In this document: piece by piece, positions 31,932 to 39,949 of the stretch
Position numbering within the stretch: position 1 is the stretch's first letter
Layout of the letters: each line of letters begins with the position of its first letter
DNA from: Larkinella knui
GTDB taxonomy: Bacteria > Bacteroidota > Bacteroidia > Cytophagales > Spirosomataceae
Length of the DNA stretch: 64,000 bases
Assembly: GCF_003858645.1 (NCBI RefSeq)
Contig: NZ_RQJP01000002.1
Coordinates: 124,001 to 188,000, forward strand
Direction: 5' to 3'
Notes under the pieces: model-generated
Seen by the model: only the letters and a program-made list of their open reading frames with translations
Database searches by the model: none
Told to the model about the DNA's origin: nothing
Program-made: the position numbers and the translations under genes

Positions 31932-33218
31932 TTATCTCACACAATCCATGCATTTCACCCGGAAAACTCCGCGCAGGGATGAGGTGGAAACCACCGGCGG
32001 TATTGACAGCACAAAAGCACCCGATGATTTTACATCAAAAGTACCAAAGATGACGCCGTACTTCATATCGGTGGCTTTAATTGATCCCTCGCTGATGTAA
32101 ACTTTCTTGTCGACCAGATACAGGTGGGTATATTCGGTGATCGGATCGGGACGATAGATTATACCCGGATAAGTCTTCGCCCAGGGATAAATCCCCAATG
32201 CATCGACTGGCTTGGGGCCAGCCTCCCATTTAATATTCACCGTGCGTTGCCCATTTTCTCCGTCAAGTCCTTTGATACTTCCCCGCAGGTGAGCCCCGGC
32301 TTTCGGAAAATGAACCCAGTCTCCCCCACCGGCCTGTAGCGAAATGCCTTCATTGAGTACGTAGATCGTCGAAATCAGTTGAGCAACCTCTTTCCCCGGC
32401 GACTTCAACCGGGCAACCACCCGTACCGGATTCGTAGCCGGGAGTTGGCCGGGCGACTGGTAGGTCACTTTCTTCCCGGCGCCAACTACCTTGCCTTCGC
32501 CCTGGACTTCCCAGCCATCGATGTAGTCAACGGCGTGCGGTTTCGGTAACGGTCTTTCCTGACCTTTGGGAAAATCTTCCAGTAACCAGTTGATAGAACC
32601 CAAGTCGAACAATTCGATGTCGACGGATTGTCCCGGATCGATGGCGGTTAATTCGGGTTCGAGGTAGACGTATTTGAAAAACGTAAAATCCGTGAAGTGG
32701 TTGACCTCAATCGAAACCGTATGGTTGGTGGTGTCAACCTGCGTACCACCGACCGCCATCCAGACTCCTTTGGCATTTTGGTACGCGATGCCAAAGGCTT
32801 TCGGAAAGGTCCGTCTCCCTTCTTCGGCGGTATACTTCACCGTCATCGTCACCGGTTTGGCAAACTGCTGGCCATCCGGCAGCATCCGATAGCCGTCGCC
32901 CACCCCTGCCTCGTTGGTATTGGTGATGGGCTGAACCGATATGTCGACGTCTTTGGTCAGGGCGCCGGCCGGAATGGTCACGGTAAAACGGTCGTCTTCG
33001 GCGGTAATCGACCCGCCCGCCGGACCGATGGTTTTCACAACCGCAGTTCCCTGCGGAGTTCCCACCGGCTGAACAGCGCCTTGCTCGACCGGCGTCGGCG
33101 GAGCAGGGTCCGGATTGGAAGGCACCGGAGGGGTTAGATCAGTTCCGTCGGGTTTGCAGGCAGCCATAAACAGACAATAGAGCCCTACCCAAATTAATAG
33201 GCATGTAATGCGTTTCAT
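31932..33218 (-). CDS. Lipoprotein with ZU5-like domain
   Basis: A protein of 428 residues. The lipoprotein signal peptide ends in the lipobox FMAAC (Cys21), followed by a proline-rich linker. Residues of about 60-165 contain TIGPAGGSITAEDDRFTVTIPAGALTKDVDISVQPI, the typical entry strand set of ZU5-like domains in bacterial surface lipoproteins, then VNHFTDFTFF. The C-terminal half is beta-rich without a family I recognise (GGGDWVHFPKAGAHLRGSIKG) and ends in GVFRVKCMDCVR with two cysteines. It is probably exposed on the outer membrane. It has no operon partner. The region upstream carries a palindromic repeat of family A. Confidence 0.75.
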   Translation of the reverse strand: MKRITCLLIWVGLYCLFMAACKPDGTDLTPPVPSNPDPAPPTPVEQGAVQPVGTPQGTAVVKTIGPAGGSITAEDDRFTVTIPAGALTKDVDISVQPITNTNEAGVGDGYRMLPDGQQFAKPVTMTVKYTAEEGRRTFPKAFGIAYQNAKGVWMAVGGTQVDTTNHTVSIEVNHFTDFTFFKYVYLEPELTAIDPGQSVDIELFDLGSINWLLEDFPKGQERPLPKPHAVDYIDGWEVQGEGKVVGAGKKVTYQSPGQLPATNPVRVVARLKSPGKEVAQLISTIYVLNEGISLQAGGGDWVHFPKAGAHLRGSIKGLDGENGQRTVNIKWEAGPKPVDALGIYPWAKTYPGIIYRPDPITEYTHLYLVDKKVYISEGSIKATDMKYGVIFGTFDVKSSGAFVLSIPPVVSTSSLRGVFRVKCMDCVR

Positions 33219-33429
33219 GTGTTCAGTAGTTTTTGTTGTTGTGTCGGGAAAGATGATTATCCACCTTTCGGTGTTGCAAAAGTCAGATCACCCGGACGGT
33301 TTTCGGCCATGGATTCCGTTTCAACCGAAACAATTCATCCTTCAAGCGGGTAAAAAGATCGACAGGGTGATGAGCTCAGTTCTGAAAGTTGATTTTCTTT
33401 CGACCATTTGGGTTCTGATTCGCTATTCA

Positions 33430-33534
33430 CGGGTTGTATCGCAGAGGTAAGCGGAGAAAAAAGGAGTTTAGCAGAGTTTTTAAATAATTCTCCGCTTATC
33501 TCCTTTTTCTCCGCTCAACTCCGCGATACAACCG
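33430..33534. repeat. Palindromic repeat family A, copy 3
   Basis: A 105-bp near-palindrome. The left arm GGTTGTATCGCAGAGGTAAG (33432 on, continuing CGGAGAAAAAAGGAG) faces the right arm CTCCTTTTTCTCCGCTCAAC ending CGATACAACC (33533). It has the same CGCRGAG...AGCGGAG core as the two copies around cydAB. It lies upstream of the SDR gene in the 408-bp gap after the ZU5-like lipoprotein start. Confidence 0.85.
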
Positions 33535-33626
33535 AGAGCACCCATCGGAAGGAAATCCGTCGAATTAGCAACATTCCGCAGTCCTACCGGTTGAGTACTA
33601 ATCATCGAAGACGAAAACGAAATAAC

Positions 33627-34658
33627 ATGAGTGTATCCAACAATAACAGAACCTGGTTGTGGGGACTGGCGGGGCTTGGCGTCGCACTGACGGTCCGGAC
33701 GTTGTTCAATCAATGGCGCGAAATCGACTTTCAGGGAAAAACCGTTGTCATTACGGGCGGTTCGCGCGGTCTGGGACTGGTTTTGGCCCGGGAATTTGCG
33801 CAGGAAGGGGCCAATCTGGCCATTTGTGCCCGCGACGAAGACGAGTTGGAACGCGCCAAAGCAGACCTTGAACTCAACGGTGGACGGGTTTTCACGTATG
33901 CCTGCGACATGACGGATAAAGAGCAGGTGACGGCTTTTATTCAAGCCGTGCAACAGGAAATCGGGCCGGTCGATGTGCTGGTCAACAATGCCGGAACGAT
34001 TCTGGTAACGCCCATCGAACATGCGACGGAAGCGGATTTTCGGGAAGTGATGGAAATCAATTTCTGGGCGGCTTTCCATTCCATTCAGGCGGTTTTGCCC
34101 CAGATGCGGGAGCGGAAAGCGGGCCGTATTGTCAACATTGCCTCGTTTGGTGGCAAAGTGTCATTCCCGCACCTGCTCCCCTATTCCACCAGCAAGTTTG
34201 CGCTGGTCGGGTATTCTGAAGGGCTACGGACCGAACTGCTCAAAGCCGGTATTTACGTAACAACGGTTTGCCCCGGTCTGATGCGAACGGGCAGTCCGAG
34301 AAATGCCTTTTTCAAAGGCCAGAACGAGAAAGAATACGCCTGGTTCAAGATTGGTGATTCGTTACCTATTCTGTCGAAAAGTGCCGTTGAAAGCGCCCGG
34401 CAAATTCTGGAAGCCTGCCGCTACGGCCGGGCCGAACTGATCATTTCGCTGCCCGCCAAAGTGGCTGCAGCCGTACACGGGTTTGCACCGGGTTTGACGG
34501 CCGAAGTGCTGTCGGTCATCAATACGCTGCTACCCGGCCCGGGCGGTATTGGTGAACAGCGGGCGCTCGGAAAAGACAGCGAGACGTCGGCCACCCGCTC
34601 GGTTTTTACGACCTGGACCGACGATGCTGCGGAAGCCAATAACCAGTATACGTGGTAA
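33627..34658 (+). CDS. Short-chain dehydrogenase/reductase (SDR)
   Basis: A protein of 343 residues from ATG 33627; the frame extends upstream through the palindrome to 33408, but [18 protein letters not shown] is the natural start. A short hydrophobic N-terminus precedes the Rossmann domain: [19 protein letters not shown] (TGxxxGxG), [12 protein letters not shown], and the catalytic [13 protein letters not shown] then [15 protein letters not shown] (Ser, Tyr, Lys). The C-terminal extension of about 80 residues ([23 protein letters not shown]) is shared with a subgroup of membrane-associated SDRs. It probably acts on a hydrophobic alcohol or ketone with NAD(P). It is followed 88 bp later by a secreted esterase gene. 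Confidence 0.9.
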   Translation: MSVSNNNRTWLWGLAGLGVALTVRTLFNQWREIDFQGKTVVITGGSRGLGLVLAREFAQEGANLAICARDEDELERAKADLELNGGRVFTYACDMTDKEQVTAFIQAVQQEIGPVDVLVNNAGTILVTPIEHATEADFREVMEINFWAAFHSIQAVLPQMRERKAGRIVNIASFGGKVSFPHLLPYSTSKFALVGYSEGLRTELLKAGIYVTTVCPGLMRTGSPRNAFFKGQNEKEYAWFKIGDSLPILSKSAVESARQILEACRYGRAELIISLPAKVAAAVHGFAPGLTAEVLSVINTLLPGPGGIGEQRALGKDSETSATRSVFTTWTDDAAEANNQYTW

Positions 34659-34746
34659 CCGCATTCTGAATCACGACGTTGGGAATGCTTTGGTCTTTGT
34701 TCAACTTATCAGTAAGTTGCCGGACGAAAGCATTCCTGAACCGTTC

Positions 34747-35817
34747 ATGAAAACTATTGGTGTTTCCGCACTGGCGATCCTGTTCGCCGTCTTCCTTCCG
34801 TCCTCCGCTGTCAGCCAAACCGCTTCCACCAAAAAGGGAACCGTTGAACGCATAAAAGTGCACGGGAAAGGTCTGGAAGGCAATTTATCCGGCGATTCGC
34901 CCGACCGCGACGTCTCGGTTTATCTACCGCCCAGTTACAAAACCGACAAAAACCGCCGGTATCCGGTGTTGTATCTGCTGCACGGTTTTACCGACAATGC
35001 GGATCAGTGGTACGGTTTTACCAGGCATTGGATCAACCTGCCGGAAGTGGTCGACAAGGCCTTTGCCGACCCCGCCGTGCGCGAGATGATCATTGTGACG
35101 CCCAATGCCTACACCAAATTTTTCGGCAGTTTTTATTCCAACTCCGTCACCACCGGCAACTGGGAAGCGTATGTGGCGCAGGAATTGGTGGGCTACATCG
35201 ACAGCCATTACCGGACCCTTGCGAATGCCGCCAGCCGGGGATTGACGGGCCATTCGATGGGGGGCTACGGCACCATTCGCATCGGTCAGAAATACCCGGA
35301 GATTTTTTCAAGTATCTACCTGCTGAGCCCCTGCTGCATGAGCGCCAACCTAGCTGCCAACCGGAACGAAGCCGCGGCAGCCCGGATGGAAGTCATCAAA
35401 AGCATGGAGGAACTGGAGAAAGCCGATTTCGGCACCAAGGCGGCTTTTTCAACGGCCGCAGCCTGGGCTCCCAACCCCACCAAACCGCCTTTTTACCTCG
35501 ATCTTCCGGTAAAAGACGGGCAACCGCAGCCGGGTATTCTGGTAAAAATGGCGGCTAATGCTCCGCTCGCCGTGATCGATCAGTACATTTCCAATTTGAA
35601 GAAGCTACACGCCATTGCGTTCGATGCCGGATCGAAAGACGTGGGGATTGCGGCCAGCAATAAAGTGCTGGACAGCGTTCTGAATGATTACCAGATCAAG
35701 CATACCTACGAAGAATACGAGGGCGACCACATCAACCGGATTGGCGAACGCATCGAGAAAAAAGTGTTGCCATTCTTTTCGGAGAACCTGTCGTTCGACC
35801 AGCCCAGACGCCGGTAA
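34747..35817 (+). CDS. Secreted esterase D/antigen 85-like alpha/beta hydrolase
   Basis: A protein of 356 residues from ATG 34747. The longer frame from 34549 overlaps the SDR gene and lacks a signal peptide; [23 protein letters not shown] then Q is a clear one. Motifs of the Esterase/FrsA-like family: [35 protein letters not shown], the nucleophile elbow [17 protein letters not shown], and [14 protein letters not shown] near the C-terminus with the catalytic histidine. Related proteins include ferulic acid and enterochelin esterases; the substrate here is unknown. It follows the SDR gene on the same strand and ends before a strong bidirectional terminator. Confidence 0.88.
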   Translation: MKTIGVSALAILFAVFLPSSAVSQTASTKKGTVERIKVHGKGLEGNLSGDSPDRDVSVYLPPSYKTDKNRRYPVLYLLHGFTDNADQWYGFTRHWINLPEVVDKAFADPAVREMIIVTPNAYTKFFGSFYSNSVTTGNWEAYVAQELVGYIDSHYRTLANAASRGLTGHSMGGYGTIRIGQKYPEIFSSIYLLSPCCMSANLAANRNEAAAARMEVIKSMEELEKADFGTKAAFSTAAAWAPNPTKPPFYLDLPVKDGQPQPGILVKMAANAPLAVIDQYISNLKKLHAIAFDAGSKDVGIAASNKVLDSVLNDYQIKHTYEEYEGDHINRIGERIEKKVLPFFSENLSFDQPRRR

Positions 35818-35938
35818 TTTCAACCGTCCTCTACCAGATCCAACCAGCAGCCGACTTTAAAAAGAAGGCCTGGCCATTGCTTAAACCGCCCGGTTTGCCA
35901 AGTCAGCATCCGGCCATAAATAACCACCGGAATGTACC

Positions 35939-35984
35939 AAAAAAGCCGCCAAAACGCTCACTGGAGCACTCTGGCGGCTTTTTT
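35939..35984. terminator. Bidirectional hairpin terminator
   Basis: AAAAAAGCCGCCA (35939-35951) and TGGCGGCTTTTTT (35972-35984) are exact complements with a 20-nt spacer, flanked by A and T runs. It separates the convergent esterase and small lipoprotein genes. Confidence 0.85.
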
Positions 35985-36000
35985 AGCTTTTTTTAGTCTC

Positions 36001-36234
36001 CTATTTTTTTGTTGAATCCTGTTTCAATTCTCTATAATCCTGACGGGCCGAATCCAGTTCAGTCTGTTCCTCCTGAACATCACTGCTGTCACCTTCTTTC
36101 TGAGCTTCAATGACGTCTTTGTACTCGTCACCGACTTTATCGGCTTTTTGTTCCGTTTTCGATTGACAGGCCACTTGAGTAGAGGCTGCCAGCAGGGCCA
36201 GAGAAAGCCCGCAGATCCATTGTTTCGTTTTCAT
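36001..36234 (-). CDS. Small charged lipoprotein
   Basis: A protein of 77 residues from the ATG complementary to 36232-36234; the frame is open to 36363 but without coding character. A lipoprotein signal (CGLSLALLAASTQVAC, Cys23) precedes a very hydrophilic tail rich in Glu, Asp, Lys and Gln (KADKVGDEYKDVIEAQKEGD, then EEQTELDSARQDYRELKQD), probably one long helix. I do not recognise the family. Small charged lipoproteins like this occur singly in Cytophagales genomes and may act as surface spacers. It is monocistronic. Confidence 0.65.
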   Translation of the reverse strand: MKTKQWICGLSLALLAASTQVACQSKTEQKADKVGDEYKDVIEAQKEGDSSDVQEEQTELDSARQDYRELKQDSTKK

Positions 36235-36388
36235 ACGTTGAAGAATTGCTTTTGAAAATAACCGCCTGCGCGCGGGTTTGTTTAAAATGCCGCATTTTCG
36301 CACAAGGCCAAAACCGGAGTCGAAACCCCAATCAAGTCGGTTTGCGCCCGTTTCAGGAATCAAATATACCAGTTCATGACACCCGGAA

Positions 36389-36420
36389 TTGATTACCGGG
36401 TGCGCGCCGTGTTAAGTTTG
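36389..36420 (+). promoter_or_regulatory. Bacteroidota-type promoter of the 36446 lipoprotein gene
   Basis: TTG at 36389-36391 and TAAGTTTG at 36413-36420, spaced by 21 nt, match the Bacteroidota sigma-ABfr consensus (TTTG ... TAnnTTTG). Transcription would begin near 36426, leaving a leader of about 20 nt before ATG 36446. Confidence 0.65.
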
Positions 36421-36445
36421 CAACGAACAATAAACAACGACACTG

Positions 36446-36901
36446 ATGAAAAATGTACTGATTCTCTTATTGGCACTGGTTACGTTTGCTTCCTGTAAAA
36501 AAGATTCTGAAAAAGGAGAAGTAACGCCGAAAGACCCGGCCACCGCCGTTGCGGGAACCTACAAACTGAGTTCGTTTGCGTACGAAGTAAATGGCAAGAG
36601 TGTGGTCACCTACAAAACGTTACCGGTAACCCAGCAAGGTGTAACGGTGTCGGCTACGGCCGAAATGGAAAAAACCTCGGACGGGACCGTTTCGCTGGTT
36701 CTGTTGCTTAAAGCAACCGGCGAGGACGATCAGCAACTGGATCTGGGCGAATACGAAGTCAAAGCCAACGGAGCCAATTACGGCCTATTCAGCGACGGCG
36801 GCTCCCAAATTGCCGAAATCAAAGCCGGGAAGCTGGTTTTTGAAGCTTCCGGAACCTCGGAAGATGGTTCGGTTGAAATCCGGTTTGAAGGTAAAAAATG
36901 A
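36446..36901 (+). CDS. Lipocalin-like lipoprotein
   Basis: A protein of 151 residues. The signal peptide ends in the lipobox FASC (Cys17) followed by KKDSEKG, a flexible linker, then a small beta-barrel-like domain: VAGTYKLSSFAYEVNGKSV, VSATAEMEKTSDGTVSLVLLL and LVFEASGTSEDGSVEIRFEG. This GTYxLSS opening is common in lipocalin-like DUF families of Bacteroidota lipoproteins. The function is unknown; it is likely periplasmic or surface-exposed. A well-formed promoter is upstream and two hairpins follow, so it is monocistronic. Confidence 0.75.
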   Translation: MKNVLILLLALVTFASCKKDSEKGEVTPKDPATAVAGTYKLSSFAYEVNGKSVVTYKTLPVTQQGVTVSATAEMEKTSDGTVSLVLLLKATGEDDQQLDLGEYEVKANGANYGLFSDGGSQIAEIKAGKLVFEASGTSEDGSVEIRFEGKK

Positions 36902-36910
36902 TAAGCAGAC

Positions 36911-36994
36911 GCCCCCTGGGGAAAACCGGGGGCCTGTTTGCCGCCACAGACTGGTTTTTCCGAATAGCTCCGGCGGAGCTATTCGGAAAAACCA
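36911..36994. terminator. Two hairpins between convergent genes
   Basis: First, GCCCCC (36911-36916) with GGGGGC (36928-36933) followed by CTGTTTG. Second, an unusually perfect palindrome: TGGTTTTTCCGAATAGCTCC (36952-36971) with its exact complement at 36975-36994 and a 3-nt loop. The centre TAGCTCCGG resembles the inner stem of repeat family B. Confidence 0.8.
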
Positions 36995-37004
36995 GCACTT
37001 CGTT

Positions 37005-37586
37005 CTAATGCAACTGCCCGTTCAGATTCCGGTCGGGTTTAGGAGCACGGTGTTTACCCGCTGGCTTCGAAACCTGCTCCAAGGCCCGGCGAATGCGCAG
37101 ATTCTTTTTCAGTGCTAAAAACCGGTCGACCATCTGCTTGCCTTCCGGTTCTCCGGACTGGCTCAGGTAACGGACGATAAACAACGACAGGTCGGGAACG
37201 CCAGCGGTCAGCATTTTCTCCATCACCACCCGCCCCACTTCCGGCGAAATCGTATGAATCGCCTGGAGGGCCTCACACCGAATCACGTTTTCTTCGTGGT
37301 CCGTTTGGGCCAGCCGCATTAGTTCGTCGATCGTTTCAACGCTCTTGTGTTTCCCCAGCGCGTAAATGGCCTGTTTTCTCAGGAGCGTATTGACCGAAAA
37401 CCGCTCGGTGGCCATGACTTTCAGCACCTGAATTTCGGGTTCACTGAACGTCAGGTCCAGCGGTTTGCTGAAAGCGCAGGAGCCCGACATGAGTTTTTGG
37501 TTGAGATCCATCCGGATTTTGATGGCTTCGAATTTATCCAGTTCTACCAGGCGCGAAGGCCGGGTTAGGGGTCTTGTAGTTTCCAT
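37005..37586 (-). CDS. HEAT-like repeat protein
   Basis: A 193-residue all-helical protein without signal peptide. The middle contains HEAT-like pairs: LLRKQAIYALGKHKSVETIDELMRLAQ, ENVIRCEALQAIHTISPEVGRVVMEKML and DLSLFIVRYLSQSGEPEGKQMVDRFLAL. The C-terminus is basic and proline-containing (KPAGKHRAPKPDRN). It follows the metzincin-like protease gene by 18 bp on the same strand, so the two form an operon. I infer an adaptor, inhibitor or chaperone for the protease, but nothing in the sequence proves it. Confidence 0.65.
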   Translation of the reverse strand: METTRPLTRPSRLVELDKFEAIKIRMDLNQKLMSGSCAFSKPLDLTFSEPEIQVLKVMATERFSVNTLLRKQAIYALGKHKSVETIDELMRLAQTDHEENVIRCEALQAIHTISPEVGRVVMEKMLTAGVPDLSLFIVRYLSQSGEPEGKQMVDRFLALKKNLRIRRALEQVSKPAGKHRAPKPDRNLNGQLH

Positions 37587-37604
37587 GTTGACTAAAGTGA
37601 CAGG

Positions 37605-39164
37605 TTAAACAAATACCATAAAGCCGTGGGGCATCATCGTCCGGTACTGATCGTAGTTCAGGCTGGCCCCCCGAACCCCGGTATTGGAGCGCATCAGATT
37701 ATTTGTATCCTCCAGGTGTGATAAACCCAGGTAATGGCCGACTTCGTGGCCAATCAGTTTACTCAGTACATCGGTATTGAGTCGCCGGACGCCGAGGGCA
37801 TCCGTAAACCCGGTTTTCTCAACCGCTACGCCATCCTCGTTGCCGGTTTTCGACGTTGGGCCCGGAATGTCACCCGCGTATCCGTTGTACGTGTTCCAGT
37901 TAAAACTCTGACAGACATACACATCCACAAAATCATTGGGCACCGACCAGTCGCTCAGCAGGTTCCTGAATTCGCTTTCACTATCGAGAGTCGTATACCC
38001 GCCCGCCAGCGAATTGTTGATGATGTAGCGCTGAACACCGCGCAACGTAATGTCGCGCTGCTCATAAATCTGGCGCATGATGTCGACCGCCGTATACAGA
38101 TCGATGTGCTCCTGCGAGCCAAAATCACCCACTTTAATGATGTTGACGCCGTAGGCCAGCATCACCCGGCAGGTGATCTGGCCCGTAATGACCCGGCCGT
38201 CGGTTGCTTCCATCCGGATTTCCAGCGCCAGATCTTCCTTGCTGTGGTACTTGTTGTAAATACCGCTGCCAACCGGCGAGCTAAACCAGAACGAGCCCTG
38301 CCAGGTGGAAAAAGCCGGAACCACCGGATTGCTGGACAAGTCAAAACCGCCCGACTCGACCAGCGAGCCACTGCCAACACCACCGTCCCAAAAACTCCAG
38401 TTGATTCTCCGCTTCATGGTGACCGACGCAGCGTCTCCGTTGGCAATGGTCACCAGACATTCGGTCAAAAAAGTGTTGCTGGCCGATTGAAAAGCGCCCC
38501 GTGCGCTCCACGTGCCCGTTACGGTCGCGCCCGCCGGAGCCACCTGAAGCGACAGCGGATTGGAGGGCAACACGTAAAACGACTTTATGAAAGACGTCTG
38601 GCTGCCGTCGCGCCGGTAGAGGTCGATTGTAAACCGCACCAGCCCGACCGGTAACGTGCGCGTTTGGTCAAAAGCAACGGAAACCCGTTTATTCGCCCGG
38701 TCTTTCGCGGTCAGTTCCTGCTGGATCGTGAACGGTTCACCCGCCCACTCCACATCGACGGTGACCAGATCAGCCGGGCTTTCGAAGTCGTTGCGAAAAC
38801 TGACTTCGAGCGCAAAGGGAAGATGGCTGAGCAGGTAGGTGCTTTCCGCTTTCACATCGGCAATTAAAAACCGGGGCATGGCGCGGAAGCTGAAATGACG
38901 GTCCATCAGTTCGGCCGTCGAGCGATTTACCGTGCCGGTTTGACGCAGCGCTTTTTGCAATTCTTCCGTTCCGGCAACCTGCCGGGCCAGCTTCTGTAAT
39001 TTGGTCCCTTCTGAGGTAGAAAGCCCGAATCGTCGGGTGATTTCATCCACCGAATCCCGGGCAAAATCGGGCATCTGAAAGGCTGGGGTGTCACTTAGGG
39101 AGAAGGCGTTTCCCGGTGCGGTGCGGAGAAAAGCCGACCGCACGGATGTTTCAATCGTTTCCAT
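37605..39164 (-). CDS. Metzincin-type zinc metalloprotease without signal peptide
   Basis: A 519-residue protein. The C-terminal part holds the metzincin zinc motif HEVGHYLGLSH (473-483, HExxHxxGxxH) and a candidate Met-turn methionine at 491 (NNLM). YICxxFN-like strands precede it. Residues of about 100-330 are beta-sandwich-like (LPFALEVSFRNDFESPADLVTVDVEWAG, RTLPVGLVRFTIDLYRRDGS). The N-terminus (METIETSVRSAFLRTAPGN) has no secretion signal, unusual for this class. The protein may leave the cell by another route, act on release, or work inside. The HEAT-like gene follows after 18 bp. The exact metzincin subfamily (pappalysin-, matrixin- or snapalysin-like) is not clear. Confidence 0.75.
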   Translation of the reverse strand: METIETSVRSAFLRTAPGNAFSLSDTPAFQMPDFARDSVDEITRRFGLSTSEGTKLQKLARQVAGTEELQKALRQTGTVNRSTAELMDRHFSFRAMPRFLIADVKAESTYLLSHLPFALEVSFRNDFESPADLVTVDVEWAGEPFTIQQELTAKDRANKRVSVAFDQTRTLPVGLVRFTIDLYRRDGSQTSFIKSFYVLPSNPLSLQVAPAGATVTGTWSARGAFQSASNTFLTECLVTIANGDAASVTMKRRINWSFWDGGVGSGSLVESGGFDLSSNPVVPAFSTWQGSFWFSSPVGSGIYNKYHSKEDLALEIRMEATDGRVITGQITCRVMLAYGVNIIKVGDFGSQEHIDLYTAVDIMRQIYEQRDITLRGVQRYIINNSLAGGYTTLDSESEFRNLLSDWSVPNDFVDVYVCQSFNWNTYNGYAGDIPGPTSKTGNEDGVAVEKTGFTDALGVRRLNTDVLSKLIGHEVGHYLGLSHLEDTNNLMRSNTGVRGASLNYDQYRTMMPHGFMVFV

Positions 39165-39364
39165 AAAGTGCAGATAATAAGGTAGTGCAATAGTGCTCTG
39201 CTAAAGTATACGGCAACGATCACGAATTCCAGCGGGCAAGTACGGCTTTACCGGCGTATAACTACCTGATTGAGCGAAAGGTAAGTCAATGCCGGCGTAC
39301 CCGGTTTTCCACATCCAGCAAGGTCCCGGGTTTGAAAAAGACGGGGTCGGATGAATCGTTTAGG

Positions 39365-39688
39365 CTACTTGGTTCCGGGTTTGAAAACATGCCGGTGTGC
39401 CGTGGTTAAAGCATCCCGAAGCGTTTCTTCTTCCACTTTTTCCAATTCCACAAACGTCCAGCCCTGTTTTCCCCATTTGTTGGGAACCGGATAAATAACC
39501 GTTTTATCAAAAGCCGTAAAAACCGACTGGTCGATTTCCGAAAACTTCAGACACGCCCGTTTTTGCTTTTCGGTCAAGGTGGCAAAAATCTTCTTTTTAA
39601 CCCGAAAGGAGGCCTTTTCAACATGAGGAAGCTCGACGGTTTCGGGAAGCGACAACGCTAATTTCCGGAATGACTCAGTGGTTACCAT
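39365..39688 (-). CDS. MmcQ/YjbR-family DNA-binding-like protein
   Basis: A protein of 107 residues from the ATG complementary to 39686-39688; upstream in-frame codons to 39901 look non-coding and overlap a possible promoter. MmcQ/YjbR hallmarks are present: FRKLALSLPETVELPHVEKASFRVKKKIFATL, CLKFSEIDQSVF, a lysine-rich region and the closing KWGKQGWTFVELEKVEEETLRDALTTAH. The fold resembles a double-wing DNA-binding domain, but the cellular role is unknown. It is monocistronic and divergent from the Hsp70-like gene. Confidence 0.9.
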   Translation of the reverse strand: MVTTESFRKLALSLPETVELPHVEKASFRVKKKIFATLTEKQKRACLKFSEIDQSVFTAFDKTVIYPVPNKWGKQGWTFVELEKVEEETLRDALTTAHRHVFKPGTK

Positions 39689-39843
39689 TGCGAAGGTGCG
39701 GTTTTTAAAAGACAACTGTACACAGTGCGTTATCTTGTCTGACGGACTCCCTATTTTGAGAGCAGGTTCTTTGGAGTCCGTTGAAAAGCTTTTTCTTTTC
39801 AAACAGGTTGTTGAAAAGTGGACGAAAAATAAAGAAATAAACT

Positions 39844-39851
39844 TAAATTTG
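39844..39851 (+). promoter_or_regulatory. Candidate -7 promoter element upstream of the Hsp70-like gene
   Basis: TAAATTTG matches TAnnTTTG exactly and lies about 100 bp before ATG 39950. No clear -33 TTG is present at the usual distance, so the assignment is tentative. Confidence 0.4.
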
Positions 39852-39949
39852 CGCCCCTTTATCCAATCAAAGCCGTGTAGTCCTGCTTTGGTCAGGTTCA
39901 TTACCTGATCGAAAACCGGCTTTGCCTGTAGTATCTGAGCAAAACCGGT

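Noticed and set aside
33408-33626. N-terminal extension of the SDR gene
   Set aside because: The extension is the translated family A palindrome and has no homologous character.
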